Part shown: piece by piece, positions 17,253-24,300 of the stretch
How positions within the stretch are numbered: the first letter of the stretch is position 1
Layout: each line of letters starts with the position of its first letter
Assembly: GCF_000407185.1 (NCBI RefSeq)
Contig: NZ_KE136481.1
Coordinates: forward strand, 327,136 to 391,135
Reading direction: 5' to 3'
Length of the DNA stretch: 64,000 bases
From: Enterococcus malodoratus ATCC 43197
Lineage (GTDB): Bacteria; Bacillota; Bacilli; Lactobacillales; Enterococcaceae
Notes under the pieces: generated by a model
Seen by the model: the letters and a program-made list of their open reading frames with translations, nothing else
Told to the model about the DNA's origin: nothing
Databases searched by the model: none
Position numbers and translations under genes: made by a program

Positions 17253-18103
17253 GATATTCTTCTCCCTCCCGGCAAGATCCGACTAATCGTCAGAGCGACG
17301 ACAGTTATTACTAAGCAAATACCTGACATCACGAGATTCAGAGCAAAAGCTTGGGGCCGCGTAGTCAAATCTGCTTGAGTAAATAGATCATAGGCGGTTA
17401 AAGCTACCGTCTGATTACTCGGATTGCCTAATAAATAAGGGACCTCAAATGAGGCAAAAGTAAAGCAAAACAAAATAATAAATAAGGTGATCAGTGTTTT
17501 TTGGAGCATCGGCAGAATCACAGTAAAAAAGATTCGAAGCGTTGAAGCTCCCAAATTTTTAGCGACCTCTATGTATCCTAACTGCAGCTGCTGCAAAATC
17601 GCAAAGGTTGTTACAGCAACATAGGGTATCTCTTTGTAAAGGAAAACCATGATGATCCCAAATCCACCAGAATCATGGATTAATAAAGGAAATTGACCGA
17701 TTTCTTTAATTAAGCCCAGCTGAAAACACACTCGTGAAATGATACCAGACTGGCCGATCAATTGCATGATCATTAATGCTACAATAATATGCGGCAAAGA
17801 AATCGGCAAACTAATTATTTTATGTAACCAAGAACTTTTTACTTTTAATAGAAGAAAAGCAATTCCGATTCCTAAAAGCAACGACAAAAAAGTCGCGGTC
17901 AGTGCTAAGTAGCAGCTGTAACCTAGCGACTTTTGGAAAAATGGATCACTCAATACTTGACGATAATTTGCTAGAGTAAGTTGATTGAGTCCAATCAAAG
18001 GATAGTAGCCTAAACTAATTTGCAGCCCTTTAAACAGCGCTGCTAAAATCACAACGCTGTTTATCAATACAAAAGGGACCGCGAACAATTTTTTTTTATT
18101 CAT
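17249..18103 (-). CDS. ABC importer permease 1 (YnjC N-half-like)
   Basis: A permease of 284 residues from ATG at 18101-18103 (MNKKKLFAVPF), or 287 if the ATG at 18110-18112 is used; the spacing to GGAAAG favours the shorter form slightly. Six membrane segments and the EAA loop VAKNLGASTLRIFFTVILP are present. It overlaps the end of the binding-protein gene and forms the heterodimeric channel with the permease at 16458-17252. Confidence 0.8.
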   Translation of the reverse strand: MNKKKLFAVPFVLINSVVILAALFKGLQISLGYYPLIGLNQLTLANYRQVLSDPFFQKSLGYSCYLALTATFLSLLLGIGIAFLLLKVKSSWLHKIISLPISLPHIIVALMIMQLIGQSGIISRVCFQLGLIKEIGQFPLLIHDSGGFGIIMVFLYKEIPYVAVTTFAILQQLQLGYIEVAKNLGASTLRIFFTVILPMLQKTLITLFIILFCFTFASFEVPYLLGNPSNQTVALTAYDLFTQADLTTRPQAFALNLVMSGICLVITVVALTISRILPGGRRIS

Positions 18104-19334
18104 GTAAAACATGCTCTTTCCATAATGCTTCGATCATCGGAATCTTTTCTGCCTGAACCTCAGGAATTTGTTTTTCCTGCATTTCTTCAAGTGAAAGGAC
18201 ACCTTGATTTTTGTATAGATCCGTTAATTTTTGATTGGTTTTATCCGATAATTTTTCGGAATCAAATGGTGGAATGCTATACCCGTATTTGGCTTCTGCC
18301 TTTTTCAATTGAGCTGATTCACTAGTCATTTCATTGATCAAAACTAATGCGCCAGCTTTGACCTTCGAAGTATTCGCAACAGCTAAATAGCTTTGATTCG
18401 CAATCGTTCCTTTATCGAATAAGAAAGACTCCGTGGTTGCTTTTAACTCATTGTCGCTGCGTTTTTCCGCGACATGCATCTGAGAATAGCTATAGCTCAT
18501 ATCGATTTGTCCCGCTGAAAACATTTGATCCAACTCCGCAGTGGTCGTTGGGTATGTTTTTCCTTCTTGCCATAAATAAGGCTTGATTTCATTTAAGTAA
18601 TCCAAACCTGGTTTGATCACCTTATACAAGTCTTCTTTGTTCGCTTTTGCTTCTTCAACTTTATCGTAACCTACAATGTCACAGATCACATTGCGGACAA
18701 AGGCGCTGCCAGTAAATTCAGGTGGAGCAGTGTAGGTGATTTTCCCTGGATTTGCTTTAGCATACTCTAACAAAGCCTGTGTATCCGTCGGAAATCCGTC
18801 TTTAAATCTTTCCTTGTCTCCAGCAAACACTAATTGGGCACTTCCATAAGGAACTTCGTAACCATCGATCTTAACACCAAAATCATATGTTGAGTTATGC
18901 CCATCGTCGTCCATTAATTTCTCAAAGCTTTCGACCTTTTCAGTAATCGGACCATAAAGCAGCTTCGCCTGCTTTGCAGTATAGAAGTTTTCACCATTGA
19001 TCCACATAACATCAATGTCTCCTTCTTTCGTTCCCGCTTCCTTTTCAGTCGTCAGCTTATTCAAAATTTGATCAATATCCATTGGGACGCGCTTTACAGT
19101 AATGTCATATTTTTCCTTCATTGCTGGTGTCACAACTTCATCGACCCAAGCATTGGCTTTTTCATCTCCGCCAAATCCATAAAAGGTAACTGTCTCCCCT
19201 TTGCTCTGCTTTACAGCGTCAGAAAAACTGCTGATCGAGTCTTCTGTCTTCGCTTCTTTCGTATCATCGGTTTTGCAAGCAGATAGGGAAAAAAGCATCC
19301 CTACTGACAACAAACTGATTAACCATTTTTTCAT
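18096..19334 (-). CDS. Extracellular solute-binding lipoprotein (YnjB-like)
   Basis: A 412-residue lipoprotein with the lipobox LFSLSAC (Cys20) and an acidic linker. The binding-protein core starts about residue 45 with ETVTFYGFGGDEKANAWVDE, a YnjB-like opening. Later segments such as DVMWINGENF and GAPxx-type loops fit periplasmic-binding type II folds. It would present the substrate to the permeases encoded directly downstream. E. coli YnjB is the closest named relative by context and start motif. The ligand has not been established, and the sequence alone does not show it. Confidence 0.8.
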   Translation of the reverse strand: MKKWLISLLSVGMLFSLSACKTDDTKEAKTEDSISSFSDAVKQSKGETVTFYGFGGDEKANAWVDEVVTPAMKEKYDITVKRVPMDIDQILNKLTTEKEAGTKEGDIDVMWINGENFYTAKQAKLLYGPITEKVESFEKLMDDDGHNSTYDFGVKIDGYEVPYGSAQLVFAGDKERFKDGFPTDTQALLEYAKANPGKITYTAPPEFTGSAFVRNVICDIVGYDKVEEAKANKEDLYKVIKPGLDYLNEIKPYLWQEGKTYPTTTAELDQMFSAGQIDMSYSYSQMHVAEKRSDNELKATTESFLFDKGTIANQSYLAVANTSKVKAGALVLINEMTSESAQLKKAEAKYGYSIPPFDSEKLSDKTNQKLTDLYKNQGVLSLEEMQEKQIPEVQAEKIPMIEALWKEHVLHE

Positions 19335-19343
19335 TATTTTCTC

Positions 19344-20099
19344 CTATGCTTTTGTTACGATTTTTTTTGATTGGTACCTATTCTTCCACGCTCGAACTGG
19401 ATTGTCTAAAGGATGGGCTGTTGTCGTGTCTTCTTTATGTATGACCTCACCAAATATCAAGTCCAATAAATGCCACGCGTCTCCGCCTCCCAAGATCATC
19501 GCTGAGGTACAACTGGCACAATAAGTAACAATATGATCTGTTTTAAAATCCTCAACACGTTTTTCCGCAAACGTTTTAGCCAAACTAGGATTGGAAACAC
19601 CGCACATTCCTCCCATCCCACAGCACAACGTATTTTCTCCTGACAAACGATTGTGTTTTACCTGATAGCCTAATTGATCTAGTAAATAACGAACAGCCTG
19701 ATGAATCTCGGTAACCTCTTTAGTTGGACAAGAATCCTGGATTGAAAAGACCACGTCACTGTCTTTCCCTTTGCCTATCGCTTCTTTTGGCAACCCCAGT
19801 TCGGCCATTTTTACCCACAAAGATGAGGTGGGAAATTGATTTTGAATCGTCATCGTTTTGATACATCCTTGACAGGCCACGATCAATTCATCGATCTCCG
19901 CCTGTTGAACTTGCTCTGTCAATTGACCAAAACGCTTTTGAAACAATTGTTCTTGGCCAATCATCCGAGTGGGTTTCCCACAGCAACCCTGGATAACAGC
20001 CATATCTGGATAATTACCTTTTAAATAGTCGATCATTTGAGCGACCTGTTTCGGACTGCTAGAGCTCAGTGAACATCCCGCCATAAAACCGTATTTCAT
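19344..20099 (-). CDS. CCG-domain Fe-S protein (HdrB/GlpC-like)
   Basis: A 251-residue protein with two complete cysteine-rich CCG domains. The first is Cys9, Cys39-Cys40 and Cys76xxCys79; the second is Cys124, Cys159-Cys160 and Cys194xxCys197. In heterodisulfide reductase subunit B such domains bind noncubane [4Fe-4S] clusters that reduce disulfides. Its ATG overlaps the stop of the 2x[4Fe-4S] gene (ATGA), so the two form an HdrC-HdrB-like pair. No HdrA or FAD subunit is present. Likely role: electron transfer to or from a sulfur compound handled by the neighbouring rhodanese. That is inference. Confidence 0.8.
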   Translation of the reverse strand: MKYGFMAGCSLSSSSPKQVAQMIDYLKGNYPDMAVIQGCCGKPTRMIGQEQLFQKRFGQLTEQVQQAEIDELIVACQGCIKTMTIQNQFPTSSLWVKMAELGLPKEAIGKGKDSDVVFSIQDSCPTKEVTEIHQAVRYLLDQLGYQVKHNRLSGENTLCCGMGGMCGVSNPSLAKTFAEKRVEDFKTDHIVTYCASCTSAMILGGGDAWHLLDLIFGEVIHKEDTTTAHPLDNPVRAWKNRYQSKKIVTKA

Positions 20100-20455
20100 T
20101 TTGTATCCCCTCGATTCACTGCCGAAAAAAATTTACTCGTTGAAAGCCTTTGGTGCATTTCCACACTTTTCAGTTGCTTTAATGGCAATCCATCCTTAAT
20201 TAAATCTTGACGCATCGCTAAAAATGCTTCGTCCAGTTTTAACTGGAGAGGACATACTACTGTACAATGACCGCACAACATACAAGAATACGGAACGATT
20301 GGATCAAGCCCTTCCTCCAAAAATTGTTGAAATAATTTTTGCGGATCTTCACAATATTGCTGCAAAAAGAGACAATCCTTCATGCATCGTTTGCAGCTTG
20401 TACAAGTCTCTGCGATCAATTGTGCCATTTCGATTGTTTTTTTTGAGTAATCCAT
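20096..20455 (-). CDS. 2x[4Fe-4S] ferredoxin-type protein (HdrC/YdjY-like)
   Basis: A 119-residue protein from ATG at 20453-20455. Reading further upstream would overlap the membrane gene by over 100 bases, and an AAAAGGGG site precedes this ATG at 12 bases. Two ferredoxin motifs are clear: CTSCKRCMKDC and CMLCGHCTVVCP. These fit HdrC-like electron carriers and, by context, E. coli YdjY. It passes electrons to the CCG protein encoded immediately downstream. It is probably cytoplasmic; a membrane partner may be the protein at 20464-20835. Confidence 0.8.
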   Translation of the reverse strand: MDYSKKTIEMAQLIAETCTSCKRCMKDCLFLQQYCEDPQKLFQQFLEEGLDPIVPYSCMLCGHCTVVCPLQLKLDEAFLAMRQDLIKDGLPLKQLKSVEMHQRLSTSKFFSAVNRGDTK

Positions 20456-20463
20456 CAAATCGG

Positions 20464-20835
20464 CTAACCCCTTTTTAATAGAACAATGACCATTTGTAGT
20501 AGAAACCCTAGGCATAGTATACCGCTCACTAAGTAATAAATTGGTGTAGTGGCTAACGAAAAGATCATTTGCCAAATCAAAAATAATAGACCAAGTAAAA
20601 TCAAAATAAGACTTTCGACAGTTCTTTTTCTCACGACTAAAATAATGGCGAACACTACCAGCAAGAGCGGCAGCAAAAACAACTTGCTGCCGAACTTACT
20701 TGCTTCTACTTTATGAGAATAATAAGAAACATTTCGCATAAAGCCCAGATGGTTCTTGTAAAGATCATCCATTAAATAGATCACGTAGACTAGGCCTAAT
20801 TGAATGAAGTGTAAAAAAATACGAAAAATTTTCAT
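20464..20835 (-). CDS. Small polytopic membrane protein
   Basis: A 123-residue protein with a hydrophobic N-terminal segment (about 3-21) and three further segments (about 50-68, 74-95, 98-118). Its ATG shares one base with the stop of the rhodanese gene (TAATG), so it is translationally coupled. No family is recognised. A single His and no Cys pair are seen. By position between an exported rhodanese and an Fe-S pair it could be the membrane link, but the sequence does not show haem ligands. Confidence 0.55.
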   Translation of the reverse strand: MKIFRIFLHFIQLGLVYVIYLMDDLYKNHLGFMRNVSYYSHKVEASKFGSKLFLLPLLLVVFAIILVVRKRTVESLILILLGLLFLIWQMIFSLATTPIYYLVSGILCLGFLLQMVIVLLKRG

Positions 20836-21866
20836 TAGTTCAGGATTTCTACTTTGTCTTTATCTCTTGGATCCCCAATTTGAACAGGATATTTACTTGG
20901 GTCCTTCTGATGTGCTTTATCCCAATCAAACCAGCCGCCATCAAATAATTTTACATCTTTCCAGCCTTCTTGTTTAGTGATGAAGAATGCTGTCGCTGCG
21001 CGCCAACCAGTTCCACAATAGAAAGCTACTTCCTTATCTGGTGTAATGCCCCACTTTTTCCAAGCTGCAAAAATCTTAGTCGGTTCCTTCACTGTTCCAT
21101 CATTATTCATCAATTGAGCGACATCCGCGCTAGTTTTACTTGATTTTGCATAAACTGCACCTTCTGGTTCGCCGGCATTTTCAATATAATCATACCCACT
21201 GGTTTTACCAGTAAACTCTTTCCAAGAACGGATACTTGCCAGAACTAGCTCTGGATTTTTATCTTTTGCAGCTACTAAGTCTGCTGAAGTTGAGATCAAG
21301 CTTTCAGGACGTCCGGGAACATCTGCACCAAAATCAGTCGCAGCTTTAGCCTCTTCATTGCCTTTTTCAACTTTATAGTCAGCCTTTTCCCATGCTTTTA
21401 AGCCGCCATCTAGAATTTTAACCTCATCAACACCTAGCCAATAAGCAACAAAAGCAACACGTGCCGCCGCATTGATATCGCTTGAGTAAACAACTACCGG
21501 TGTCGTTTTAGTCACTCCGCGTTTTAAGAATACTTCTTTACAGGTTTCAGCACTTAAGATATTCCAGTTGTTTTCTTCAGTTTCAATCTCCATTGTATCA
21601 ATGTGCAATGCACCCGGGATGTGAGCCTTCTTATAATCTTTTCCTTCGCCGTATGAAGCCTCAATCACAACTGTTTTATCGTCATCCTTCATTTGTTTTT
21701 TTAGCCATTTGGCATCTACAAAGAAGTCTTCGTCCTTGATATCCTTACTTTTTACTAAGCGCTGAACCTTACTTGATTTGTCGGCCGCGTGAACCTCTTC
21801 AGTTTTTGAATAGACTACTAACGCTGTTAACAACAAACAGCTGATTACTGCAAAAATTTTTTTCAT
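20835..21866 (-). CDS. Exported two-domain rhodanese (sulfurtransferase, YnjE-like)
   Basis: A 343-residue protein from ATG at 21864-21866, which follows AAAGGGAGT. A Sec signal peptide ends at VHA-AD (about 27). Two rhodanese domains follow. The N-terminal one (about 45-165) lacks the catalytic Cys (VVVYSSDINAAARVA). The C-terminal one (about 195-325) has Cys284 in the loop FYCGTGWRAA, the same loop type as E. coli YnjE. The family transfers sulfane sulfur from thiosulfate or persulfides to an acceptor. It acts outside the membrane. As first gene after an attenuator-like leader RNA it sets the expression of the whole unit. Confidence 0.85.
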   Translation of the reverse strand: MKKIFAVISCLLLTALVVYSKTEEVHAADKSSKVQRLVKSKDIKDEDFFVDAKWLKKQMKDDDKTVVIEASYGEGKDYKKAHIPGALHIDTMEIETEENNWNILSAETCKEVFLKRGVTKTTPVVVYSSDINAAARVAFVAYWLGVDEVKILDGGLKAWEKADYKVEKGNEEAKAATDFGADVPGRPESLISTSADLVAAKDKNPELVLASIRSWKEFTGKTSGYDYIENAGEPEGAVYAKSSKTSADVAQLMNNDGTVKEPTKIFAAWKKWGITPDKEVAFYCGTGWRAATAFFITKQEGWKDVKLFDGGWFDWDKAHQKDPSKYPVQIGDPRDKDKVEILN

Positions 21867-21941
21867 TTTAATACTCCCTTTAAAGTTTATTTGTTCACTT
21901 GAAACGTTTTCAGTAGGGACAAAGACCTTTTTTATGCACAA

Positions 21942-21966
21942 CAAAAAAACATACTACTTAAGTATG
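21942..21966 (-). terminator. Leader terminator (attenuator)
   Basis: On the minus strand CATACTTAAGTAGTATG forms a 6-bp stem followed by seven T. It lies 76 bases before the rhodanese start codon, inside the leader, and competes with an antiterminator segment at 21994-22003. Confidence 0.7.
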
Positions 21967-22092
21967 CTCCCTCTTTTGATCCATTTTTTTACGTACTTAA
22001 TAGCCCTTTTAACTGGTCGTAAAAAAAGTTGGTCGGAGGAAAGTCGATTGTTCTACTAGCTTAGAAACTCTAAGTAATGATTGGTTTCACAG

Positions 22093-22116
22093 TCACCGTT
22101 GATAGTTTTTAAGCAT
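22093..22116 (-). CDS. Seven-codon leader peptide MLKNYQR
   Basis: ATG at 22114-22116 follows AGGAGGTG at an ideal 5-base spacing; the frame is MLKNYQR then TGA. A strong site on such a short frame at the head of a leader with terminator and antiterminator elements points to a regulatory peptide. No run of a single amino acid is present, so classical starvation sensing is not obvious. Translation itself may keep the ribosome site unpaired. Confidence 0.6.
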   Translation of the reverse strand: MLKNYQR

Positions 22117-22166
22117 GAGAACACCTCCTACCTCCCAATTTTCTAACCGGGCTCTTTTCCCTTCCG

Positions 22167-22195
22167 AGTATATCGAAACGCTATTCGTTTAGCAA
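22167..22195 (-). promoter_or_regulatory. Promoter of the ynj-like operon
   Basis: On the minus strand, -35 TTGCTA (22190-22195), a 17-bp spacer and -10 TATACT (22167-22172). Transcription should start near 22160. Confidence 0.75.
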
Positions 22196-22346
22196 GAGTA
22201 TTTCTGTTAAAAAGAACAAAAACTTTTTTTGTGAAAGTATGATTATTATTTTGAATTTTTCTCCTTAGAAAAGTAGTGGTCAAGTAGCTATTCTACTAAT
22301 TATCAGCTAAAATAATTTTAATCAATCAAAGAAAGAGGGTTTTTAA

Positions 22347-22727
22347 ATGAGTATTTTTGATGGCTTAATGGGCAATGCCAGTCAACACAATAACAAAGCA
22401 GTTGAAGAAAAATTAGAAGACGTCTTAGTTATTGGAGAAACAGTCTCTCTAGCCTTTAAACTGGTTCGTGACTTAATTGTTTTTACTGACTTCCGTTTAA
22501 TTTTAGTTGACAAGCAAGGAATGACTGGAAAAAAGGTTGAGTACAAATCAATCCCTTATCGTTCAATTTCACGTTTTTCAGTAGAAACTAGCGGACATTT
22601 TGACTTAGATGCAGAACTAAAGATTTGGATTTCAAGTGCAGAACTTCCAGCAGAAACAATTCAATTTAGAAAAGACAAAAATATTGTGGCAGTTCAAAAG
22701 GCCTTGGCATTAGCATTATCAAAATAA
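22347..22727 (+). CDS. Bacterial PH-domain protein (bPH_1)
   Basis: A 126-residue soluble protein starting MSIFDGLMGNAS after AAAGAGGG. The pattern LVFTDFRLILVDKQGMTGKKVEYKSIPYRSISRF matches the bPH_1 family, a PH-like fold of small cytoplasmic proteins common in Firmicutes. The function is not established. It is monocistronic, with a strong terminator directly after it. Confidence 0.8.
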   Translation: MSIFDGLMGNASQHNNKAVEEKLEDVLVIGETVSLAFKLVRDLIVFTDFRLILVDKQGMTGKKVEYKSIPYRSISRFSVETSGHFDLDAELKIWISSAELPAETIQFRKDKNIVAVQKALALALSK

Positions 22728-22732
22728 TTAAA

Positions 22733-22777
22733 AGGACGAGAATTGAACTTTTCTGTTCAAATTCTCGTCCTATTTTT
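22733..22777 (+). terminator. Terminator after PH-domain gene
   Basis: AGGACGAGAATTGAA / TTCAAATTCTCGTCCT with one extra base, followed by ATTTTT. Confidence 0.85.
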
Positions 22778-22905
22778 CTCTCTAACCATTGCCGTATCAT
22801 TTTTCCCCTTTTTTTTTTCATTCGCTTTCATAGTCCCCTTTTTAAAAAGTATTCAGCGAGCTCCCTTTCAAAAAAAATTTCAAAGATAAATGAAAGATAT
22901 TGGAA

Positions 22906-23394
22906 TTATCTTTCTTTTACTTTATCTACGTTTTCAATCCATTTTTCGAGATTTGTATAGCCATCATTCTTGATATAATCATATTCCCCATCAATGATTT
23001 CATCAAACCATAGCAACTCGCCATCATCCTTTTTACCAACGATTTTTACTACCGACTGGCTGATAGATGTTTGTTGACTTAAATTTTTTACTTTACCAAT
23101 TTTCAACGCGATGATCGCGTTGCCTTGTTCATAGCTTTTTTTAATTCCATATTGAACATATGTTGAATCCAATGTTTCATTGCCAATTAATACGACAGTC
23201 ACTGAAGTTCCAACTAATTGTTTGTCAATCCAGCGCTCAATAGCTTCATCACCGTCTCGCTTCATTCGTTCAAATTCCGCCTTGTTGATAAACCCAGACT
23301 CTTCATTCTCCTTTAAAGCCCAATTATTTTTAACAACTAGCGCTCTCGATAGATCATTTTCATAATAAAAACCAAAGAAAACCCTCTTAGCCAT
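22906..23394 (-). CDS. ThsB-like TIR-domain protein (orphan)
   Basis: A 162-residue protein starting AKRVFFGFYYENDLSRA, the opening of the TIR-like family PF08937 (formerly DUF1863), which includes Thoeris ThsB. GTSVTVVLIGNETLDSTYV and GNAIIALKI are the core strands. In Thoeris, ThsB makes a cyclic ADP-ribose signal from NAD that activates ThsA. No ThsA (SIR2-SLOG), ThsC or other effector is adjacent; the neighbours are a PH-domain gene and a GNAT gene. The position after the core strand reads YGI where, from memory, relatives often have YEI, so catalytic competence is uncertain. ATG follows GGAGGTAG. Confidence 0.75.
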   Translation of the reverse strand: MAKRVFFGFYYENDLSRALVVKNNWALKENEESGFINKAEFERMKRDGDEAIERWIDKQLVGTSVTVVLIGNETLDSTYVQYGIKKSYEQGNAIIALKIGKVKNLSQQTSISQSVVKIVGKKDDGELLWFDEIIDGEYDYIKNDGYTNLEKWIENVDKVKER

Positions 23395-23678
23395 TAAAGA
23401 ACTACCTCCTAACTTTTTCTCATAAATTGAAACTGCAGCAGATTACCACTGTCGATGAAATTCTAAATAAACATCTTGACAATTACTAATAAATCTGCAA
23501 TTCAATTTCTCTTTTCATTATATAATACCTATCAATATCAATGTCTCCATTTTCTTTATAATAGAAGTTTTTATGGAGAACAAGAGTTTCGCTGATTTCT
23601 ATAATTACAAAAAACTAGCTGGCTTTTACCATTCCTACATGATACGCTTTTATTGAGAAAAGGACTGGAGGTCTTGTT

Positions 23679-24218
23679 ATGTTGGATAAGTCAGTACCGT
23701 TTATTCCCTTCACCATGTTTCGCCCGTCGAATGCACCCTCATTGCCAAAACTCCAATTACCGGAAGGATATCGTATGATCTTTTATCAACCAGGTGATGA
23801 AAAAGATTGGTGCCAAATCGAAACGGCTGTTTTAGAATTTGATACAGAACAGGATGCAGCTGATTACTTTCAGCGTTCATTCGCACCTTATAAGAAAGAA
23901 TTAGAGCGGCGAATGCTTTTTGTTGAGAATCAACAAGGAGAAAAAGTGGCAACCTTTACTGCTTGGTGGACAGAAGATAATTCTCCTCGTCTTCATTGGT
24001 TAGGTGTCATCCCCGAAGAACAGAGAAAAGGATTGGCCAAAGCATTAACAATCCGTGTTACTGAATTGCTTCACGAATATTACCCAAATCAAGATCTTTA
24101 TCTAAATACTCAGACTTGGAGTCACCACGCAGTTAAGCTATATAAAAAATTGAATTACGAAATATATCAAAATCAAAATTATCAAAAGGTTTTAGATATA
24201 TTAGCAGATGCTGATTAG
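23679..24218 (+). CDS. GNAT-family N-acetyltransferase
   Basis: A 179-residue protein with a GNAT core: LHWLGVIPEEQRKGLAKAL is the acetyl-CoA pyrophosphate-binding motif (R-x-x-G-x-A variant), followed by the C-terminal strand LNTQTWSHHAVKLYKKLNYE. ATG follows CTGGAGG. The substrate is unknown. It is monocistronic, with a very stable terminator downstream. Confidence 0.85.
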   Translation: MLDKSVPFIPFTMFRPSNAPSLPKLQLPEGYRMIFYQPGDEKDWCQIETAVLEFDTEQDAADYFQRSFAPYKKELERRMLFVENQQGEKVATFTAWWTEDNSPRLHWLGVIPEEQRKGLAKALTIRVTELLHEYYPNQDLYLNTQTWSHHAVKLYKKLNYEIYQNQNYQKVLDILADAD

Positions 24219-24240
24219 ATATCTCTATTCTGGATAATTA

Positions 24241-24287
24241 AATCCCCCTAAAGAGTTAGACTTAAGTCCAACTCTTTAGGGGGATTT
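24241..24287. terminator. Bidirectional terminator
   Basis: An approximately 18-bp stem (AATCCCCCTAAAGAGTT / AACTCTTTAGGGGGATT) sits between convergent GNAT and NADH oxidase genes and is T-rich on both sides. Confidence 0.85.
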
Positions 24288-24300
24288 CTATTCAATTTAA

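Larger units (their letters stand above)
21867..22160 (-). promoter_or_regulatory. Attenuator-type leader RNA upstream of the rhodanese operon
   Basis: About 290 bases between the promoter at 22167-22195 and the rhodanese start. In order along the transcript it has a strong ribosome site (AGGAGGTG) with a 7-codon ORF (22093-22116), a CTTAGA-GTT-TCTAAG hairpin, and a CCTCC (22035-22039) plus AGAAC (22050-22054) that can pair with the GGAGG and GTTCT of the ribosome site. A segment CTATTAAGTA (21994-22003) can pair with TACTTAA of the terminator at 21950-21966. The two foldings exclude each other, which is attenuation logic. No known riboswitch core is recognised. Confidence 0.7.

Noticed and set aside
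20456-20575. Longer N-terminus of the 2x[4Fe-4S] protein
   Set aside because: It would overlap the membrane protein gene by more than 100 bases, and a proper ATG with a ribosome site exists at 20455.
21867-22160. SAM riboswitch or T-box as explanation of the rhodanese leader
   Set aside because: Neither the SAM-I core nor the T-box GGTGG core is present; the elements seen fit a different attenuator.
23573-23656. 27-codon frame (MENKSFADFYNYKKL...) before the GNAT gene
   Set aside because: It starts about 11 bases after a TATAAT and has no ribosome site. A leader peptide is possible but not supported.
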